Source of the DNA: an uncultured Myxococcales bacterium
GTDB taxonomy: Bacteria > Myxococcota_A > Polyangia > Polyangiales > Polyangiaceae
Reading direction: 5' to 3'
NCBI GenBank assembly: GCA_937902985.1
Contig: CALFNG010000205.1
Span: 1-64,000, forward strand
DNA length: 64,000 bases
Shown: piece after piece, positions 60,901-64,000 of the stretch
Layout of the letters: each line of letters opens with the position of its first letter
Position numbering within the stretch: the first letter of the stretch is position 1
Translations under genes and position numbers: made by a program
Notes under the pieces: generated by a model
Databases searched by the model: none
Told to the model about the DNA's origin: nothing
Seen by the model: only the letters and a program-made list of their open reading frames with translations

Positions 60901-62651
60901 ACACGGGCGACGTCGGTCGCATCGACAAGAAGGGCCGGCTGGAGATCCTCGGGCGCGTCAAGGACGTGGTCATCGCGCCCAACGGCGAGAACGTCTACCC
61001 CGACGACGTCGAGCGCCGCCTCGGAGCGGTGCCGAACGTCGACGAGCTCGCGGTCGTCGGGGTCGACGTGCGCGGAGCCGAGCGCCTCGCGTGCCTCGCG
61101 GTGCCTTCGCGCGGCGACGACGCCTCGCCGCGCGGCGATCGGAGCGACCGCGCGCGCGTGTCGCTCCGCGCCGCCATCGAGGGCCTCCCGCCCGCGCAGC
61201 GGCCCGCGATCGTGCATCTCTACGCGGCTCCCCTGCCTCGCACCGCGACGCGCAAGGTCAAGCGCGACGACGTCCGCGCCATCCTCGCTCGCCTCGTGGC
61301 GGCGAGCGCGCGGCCCGAGAACGGCGCGGGCGACCTGAGCCCGGCGCGGGCCGCCATCGCCGCCGTCAGCGGCGCGCCGGTCGACTCTATCGGGCCCCAC
61401 ACCAGCTTGCAGGGCGAGCTCGGGTTCGACTCGCTGCTCCTGACCGAGCTGCTCGAGGCCCTCGAGACGCGCTTCGGGCCCGTCGACGCGCAGCGCCTGC
61501 AAGCCTGCGTGACGGCCGCCGACGTCGACGAGCTCGTCGCGGAGCTCGGGCGCGCGCCGGTCGAGCGCGCGGCCCCGCCCGACCGACCGCGAGTGCCCGC
61601 GGCGCCGATCGTGTTGCCCGAGCCGGTTCAAGACTTCGGCCGTGCGCTCCTCGGCAAGGCGCAGGACTTCTTCTATGGCGAGGTCATGAAGCCCCGCGTC
61701 TACGGCCGCGCGCACATCCCGCACAACCGGAACGTCATCGTCGTCGCGAACCATGCGAGCCACCTCGACATGGGCCTCGTCCGCCACGCGCTCGGCCGGT
61801 ACGGCGAAGACATCGTGTCGCTCGCGGCGCAGGACTACTTCTTCGAGAACCGCCTCAAACGCGCGTTCTTCGAGAACCTGACCAACCTGCGCGCGATCGA
61901 CCGCAAGGCGTCGCTCCGGCAGTCGATCCGCCAGGCGAGCGACCTCCTCGAGCGGGGCAAGACGCTGCTCGTCTTTCCCGAGGGCACGCGCGGCAGCTCG
62001 GGCGACGTGCAAGAGTTCAAGCCGCTCGTCGGCCACCTGTCGATCGCGAACGGCGTGGATCTGCTGCCGCTCTACCTCGGCGGCACGCACGCGGCGATGC
62101 CGAAGGGCTCGCCGGTGCCCATCAAGCGAGCCGTCCTCGCGCGCATCGGGCCGCCTCTGTGCGTCGCCGACCTTCGCCGCTTGACCGCCGAGATGACGCC
62201 CGCCGACGCCGCTCGCGAGGTCGCGCGGATCGCGCACGCCGCGGTCGTGGCGCTCCGCGACGGGCAGGTGCTCGACCTGGCCCGCGCGGAGAGCGCCGAC
62301 CTGGCGGTCGATGCCGAGAACCCGCTCATCGACCTCTTCGCCGAGCTCGAGACCAAGTTTCGCGCCGGCGAGGTCGAGAGGCCCGTCAGCTACTACGTGT
62401 CGCTCGGGAACGACGACCTCGCGAAGTGGACCGTGCGCGTGGACGCCGCCCGGTGCGACGTGCGCCCCGGCAGACCGCAGGGCGGCGAGGCCGACTGCGT
62501 CCTCAAGACGAGCCCGGAGATCTTCGCCAAGATCGTGCGCGAGGCGTACGTGCCGAGCCCCGCCGACTTCATGTCGGGGGTCTTCAAGTCGAACGACGTC
62601 GCGCTCCTCATGACGTTCCAGCGGGTCTTCCATCTGGACCAGGCGTCGTAA
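57909..62651 (+). CDS. elbD: ElbD: fatty acyl-CoA reductase / AMP ligase / ACP / acyltransferase / SCP2 multienzyme
   Basis: Five domains follow in 1580 residues. (1) Fatty acyl-CoA reductase, about 35-590, with LGGTGFLGKVFW and Y317-TYT-K321. (2) AMP-forming acyl ligase, about 595-1095, with FTSGTTSRPKG near 750 and GYGLTEAAPVL. (3) Acyl carrier domain, with the pantetheine Ser1175 in GFDSLLLTE. (4) Lysophospholipid acyltransferase, with N1281-H-ASHLD and FPEGTRG near 1356-1362. (5) A C-terminal SCP2-like lipid-binding domain of about 100 residues. This matches ElbD, required for ether lipids in Myxococcus and Stigmatella. It would activate an acyl group, reduce it to an alcohol and esterify the lipid. 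Confidence 0.92.
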   Translation: MANGTLTPGSTHAPPGPGDSPAGARTQPPVLDVAHVFRGAHLVILGGTGFLGKVFWGMLLDRYPEVERVYLVVRSKAGATPAARFWNDIATSEALGPLRRTHGERYKEFLREKIVPIDGDMGRPLCGLDDALVRELAGTIDAVINVAGVVDFNPPLDAAIGANAFGAQNLVALARALGTADTRDSTGSAGAKARRAAIFHTSTCYVAGRRDGPIYEEDPREHPFPRSDELGADAWEPEREIAECLDLVEQAKHRADDAFRQSEFAEAARKSLASRGEPVEGPAYDDEFGRVKRRFVAERIIEGGLDRATHWGWPNIYTYTKAIGEQIIASSGVPFTIARPACCESCLEFPERSYSEGINTSAPLLYLMMKGQVQILAKHVPLDLIPTDYVVAGMILALAELVEGTAAPVYQFGASDVNPCSAQRFGEMVGMYKRKYLQRGGSGSPFQAALARVASRVEPSFVDRARFDLVGPPALAKAARGLASLMRGASPAFAPVAKALESTAYRTAKIAEIQRLFEPFSSKLNGPFDCSNTRAAFARATDADKARLRWAPESIDWLDWMMNIHMPAIEKRVIPEMDRRLKKEPRPLTAHTTIVSMVEQMATRHDLALALQQVTADGLTRTTFRDVKRGADAMAARLAAVGVTKGQRVVLAAQSHPDWAVAYFGIVRAGAVAVPIDPALDALGWRSILAESEASVVVWDEAVPGRDAISAAHPELVPLDLRAAVLADDSLAPPDVAIAPGDVASLLFTSGTTSRPKGVMLTHANFTSLVAGLAPIFPLSRGDAVLSVLPLHHTFEFTCGLLLPLSRGARVVYVGERTGEGISEGLRAARASAMVGVPALWQLLERRILQQVDASGPMARAAFDAATAANAWLSTNLGVDAGRVLFGAVHGHLGGQMKWLISGGAALPRETQELFFGLGLRLTQGYGLTEAAPVLTVTRPGARLEAGVGKPVPGVELRIDDADDRGVGEVIARGANVMVGYTDPGATREAIDAEGWLHTGDVGRIDKKGRLEILGRVKDVVIAPNGENVYPDDVERRLGAVPNVDELAVVGVDVRGAERLACLAVPSRGDDASPRGDRSDRARVSLRAAIEGLPPAQRPAIVHLYAAPLPRTATRKVKRDDVRAILARLVAASARPENGAGDLSPARAAIAAVSGAPVDSIGPHTSLQGELGFDSLLLTELLEALETRFGPVDAQRLQACVTAADVDELVAELGRAPVERAAPPDRPRVPAAPIVLPEPVQDFGRALLGKAQDFFYGEVMKPRVYGRAHIPHNRNVIVVANHASHLDMGLVRHALGRYGEDIVSLAAQDYFFENRLKRAFFENLTNLRAIDRKASLRQSIRQASDLLERGKTLLVFPEGTRGSSGDVQEFKPLVGHLSIANGVDLLPLYLGGTHAAMPKGSPVPIKRAVLARIGPPLCVADLRRLTAEMTPADAAREVARIAHAAVVALRDGQVLDLARAESADLAVDAENPLIDLFAELETKFRAGEVERPVSYYVSLGNDDLAKWTVRVDAARCDVRPGRPQGGEADCVLKTSPEIFAKIVREAYVPSPADFMSGVFKSNDVALLMTFQRVFHLDQAS

Positions 62652-62657
62652 AGGGCG

Positions 62658-63641
62658 ATGCGAATGAAATACCTCGTCACCGGCGCCACGGGCTTTCTCG
62701 GTACGCACCTCACGACGGCGCTCGAGGCGTACGGCCACGACGTCGTGCGCTTCGCGCGCTCCACCGGCGGCGACGTGCTCGACGGCGCCAGCGTCCGCGC
62801 GGCGGCGGCAGGGTGCGCCGGCGCCTTCCACTGCGCCGGGGTCGTGTCGCGCAAGCCGGCCGACGCCGAGGAGCTCTATCGCGTGCACGTCGGCGGCACG
62901 AAGAGCGTGCTCGACGCGTGCGAAGCGGCGGGCGTGGCGCGCGTCGTCCTCGCGTCGACCAGCGGCACCGTGGCCGTGAGCGAGAGCGCGGAGACCCTCG
63001 GCCGCGAAGATGACGAGGCGCCCATCGGGCTCGTCGGGCGCTGGCCCTACTATCGCGCGAAGCTCTTCGCCGAGCGCGCCGCGCTCGCGCGGAGCAGCGC
63101 CCGACTCGAGGTCGTCAGCGTCAACCCGAGCCTGGTCCTCGGCCCGGGCGACGTGAACGGCTCGTCGACCGAAGACGTGCGCCTCTTTCTCGAGGGCGCG
63201 ATCGCCGCCGTCCCCGCCGGCGGCCTCTCGTTCGTCGACGTACGCGACGCCGTCGAGGCGATGCGCCTCGCGATGGAGCGCGGGCGACCCGGCGAGCGTT
63301 ACCTCGTCGGCGCCATCAACCTCACCGTCCGCGATTTCTTCGCGAAGCTCGCCCGCATCTCCGGCGTCCGCGCGCCGTGGCTCCCCTTGCCTCGCTCGCG
63401 CGAGCTCGCACGAACGGGCGCCGCCTGGGTCGACCGCCTGGCGACGCGCGCCGGCTTCCGCGCGCCCGTCGATCCCGTCTCCGTCGAGATGGCCCAGTGC
63501 TTCTGGTACCTCGACTCCACCAAGGCCGAGACCGAACTCGGTTGGACCGCCCGCGACCCCAACGCGACCCTCCACGACACCGTCGAAGATCTGCGGCGAC
63601 GCGGCGTCGTCTGGCCTCGAGCCAGCGCCGGCGTCGCGTGA
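62658..63641 (+). CDS. NAD(P)-dependent epimerase/reductase (extended SDR) of the elb locus
   Basis: This 327-residue extended SDR has the dinucleotide motif GATGFLG near residue 9, a Ser in LASTSGTVAVSES and the catalytic Y-YRA-K in GRWPYYRAK. The C-terminal half (INLTVRDFFAKLARISGV) resembles hopanoid-associated epimerases and OleD-like reductases. It likely reduces a keto group of a lipid intermediate or epimerises a sugar. It is the last gene of the run, 6 bases after elbD, and translational coupling is likely. It converges with the partial gene at the right edge. Confidence 0.88.
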   Translation: MRMKYLVTGATGFLGTHLTTALEAYGHDVVRFARSTGGDVLDGASVRAAAAGCAGAFHCAGVVSRKPADAEELYRVHVGGTKSVLDACEAAGVARVVLASTSGTVAVSESAETLGREDDEAPIGLVGRWPYYRAKLFAERAALARSSARLEVVSVNPSLVLGPGDVNGSSTEDVRLFLEGAIAAVPAGGLSFVDVRDAVEAMRLAMERGRPGERYLVGAINLTVRDFFAKLARISGVRAPWLPLPRSRELARTGAAWVDRLATRAGFRAPVDPVSVEMAQCFWYLDSTKAETELGWTARDPNATLHDTVEDLRRRGVVWPRASAGVA

Positions 63642-63663
63642 CGGTGCTCACGTAGGGGAGAAA

Positions 63664-63807
63664 GAGATTGGCCGCAGAGGCGCAGAGCAGTGATCGGGGT
63701 CGAAGACTCGCGACGTGCGCTGCGAGTGCGCGCAGCGTGCGCAAAACCCTCTGTCCTCTGCGCCCTCTGCGCCCTCTGCGCCCTCTGCGCCCTCTGCGGC
63801 CAATCTC
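63664..63807. repeat. Inverted dispersed repeat with 9-bp array between convergent genes
   Basis: Left arm 63664-63687 (gagattggccgcagaggcgcagag) pairs with right arm 63783-63807, with one unpaired base. The right arm is part of five 9-bp units CTCTGCGCC (63756-63800). The structure fills most of the gap between the elb run and the right-edge gene, which ends at 63810. Confidence 0.9.
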
Positions 63808-63809
63808 CC

Positions 63810-64000
63810 TCAGGGGCGGGTTCTGCGGAACTTGGTGCGCCATTCGCGGGTTAGGGTCGGTAAGCGGTACTCTAGGAAGATGCCGACGATCTCGCCGCCG
63901 GCGCGAAAAAAGTCGCCTCCCTTGACCCGGGAGTCGCCGACGTCTGCCCACTTCTTCAAGGGCAGCTCGTACAACCCCTCCGGGGTGCCCGAGGCCGCAA
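63810..64000 (-). CDS. Partial CDS (3' end), unknown product
   Basis: A minus-strand frame with no stop enters from the right edge and ends at a TGA (63810-63812). The visible 62-63 residues include PEGLYELPLKKWADVGDSR and GGEIVGIFLEYRLPTL, with G/C-rich third positions typical of real genes here. I cannot name the family. It converges with the epimerase gene across the inverted repeat at 63664-63807. Confidence 0.55.
   Translation of the reverse strand, partial: AASGTPEGLYELPLKKWADVGDSRVKGGDFFRAGGEIVGIFLEYRLPTLTREWRTKFRRTRP

Noticed and set aside
57885-63575. Open frame of 1896 codons on the minus strand across elbD and its neighbours
   Set aside because: It is antisense to well-supported domains (reductase, ligase, ACP, acyltransferase). 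It is Arg/Ala/Asp-rich and open only because of the high G+C third positions on the real strand.
1-64000. tRNA or rRNA genes
   Set aside because: I scanned gaps for cloverleaf-like arms, a T-loop GTTCRANYC and rRNA landmarks and found none that fit. An automated tRNA search would be decisive.

Overview
The window is high-GC DNA (roughly two thirds G+C, strong G/C third-position bias) and reads as a myxobacterium, most likely of the Polyangia/Sorangiineae side of Myxococcota. Pointers: an ElbD-type ether-lipid multienzyme, a glt/agl-like envelope cluster with an AgmX/PglI-type tail protein and several TPR proteins, a Myxococcus-type PilZ protein, many Ala/Pro-rich secreted proteins and non-ATG starts. 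No rRNA, tRNA, CRISPR array, transposase or phage gene was seen.

Layout. 0.4-6 kb: a DJ-1/PfpI protein, then a minus-strand operon of lipase, patatin phospholipase and GMC (cholesterol-oxidase-type) oxidoreductase. 6-9 kb: a repeat-filled gap, a small basic hypothetical protein, a lipoprotein and a PhyH-type dioxygenase. 9-12.3 kb: mazG-rlmN-lgt. 12.4-15.3 kb: AI-2E/PerM transporter, crotonase, O-acetylserine (thiol) lyase. 15.3-18.2 kb: a polysaccharide exporter built from a periplasmic protein, an outer-membrane beta-barrel and a short OPX lipoprotein. 18.6-30.1 kb: seven minus-strand genes resembling the myxobacterial gliding/envelope (Glt) complex: four large periplasmic TPR or coiled-coil proteins, a small secreted protein, a TolQ/MotA-like membrane protein and a TM protein with an AgmX/PglI tail. 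30.5-33.5 kb: ECF sigma, zinc anti-sigma with a collagen-like linker, a hypothetical and a PilZ protein. 33.7-36.5 kb: GT39 glycosyltransferase.

36.8-46 kb is core housekeeping: era-der on plus; prs-rplY-pth-rpsF-rpsR-rplI-dnaB-arsA on minus. 46.2-53 kb: a TM hypothetical, RlmI-type methyltransferase, a second methyltransferase, a YegS-like lipid kinase, a group 2 sigma-70 factor, and thyA-folA. 53.1-53.85 kb is a repeat island in which the first codons of thyA are duplicated around a 42-bp minisatellite. 54.5-63.6 kb is a lipid island: PlsC acyltransferase, HAD phosphatase, LarA-like enzyme, a 1580-residue reductase/ligase/ACP/acyltransferase/SCP2 protein (ElbD) and an SDR, matching the elb ether-lipid locus of Myxococcus. 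The right edge holds the 3' end of an unknown gene.

The main themes are envelope building (lipids, polysaccharide, lipoproteins, Glt-like complex) and an unusual density of short tandem and inverted repeats between genes. A family built on CTCTGCGCC/GCAGAGGCG words recurs at four sites (251-321, 6504-6523, 14331-14359, 63664-63807), a looser relative lies at 53143-53170, and several unrelated 12-, 22- and 42-bp arrays sit beside gene starts or stops.
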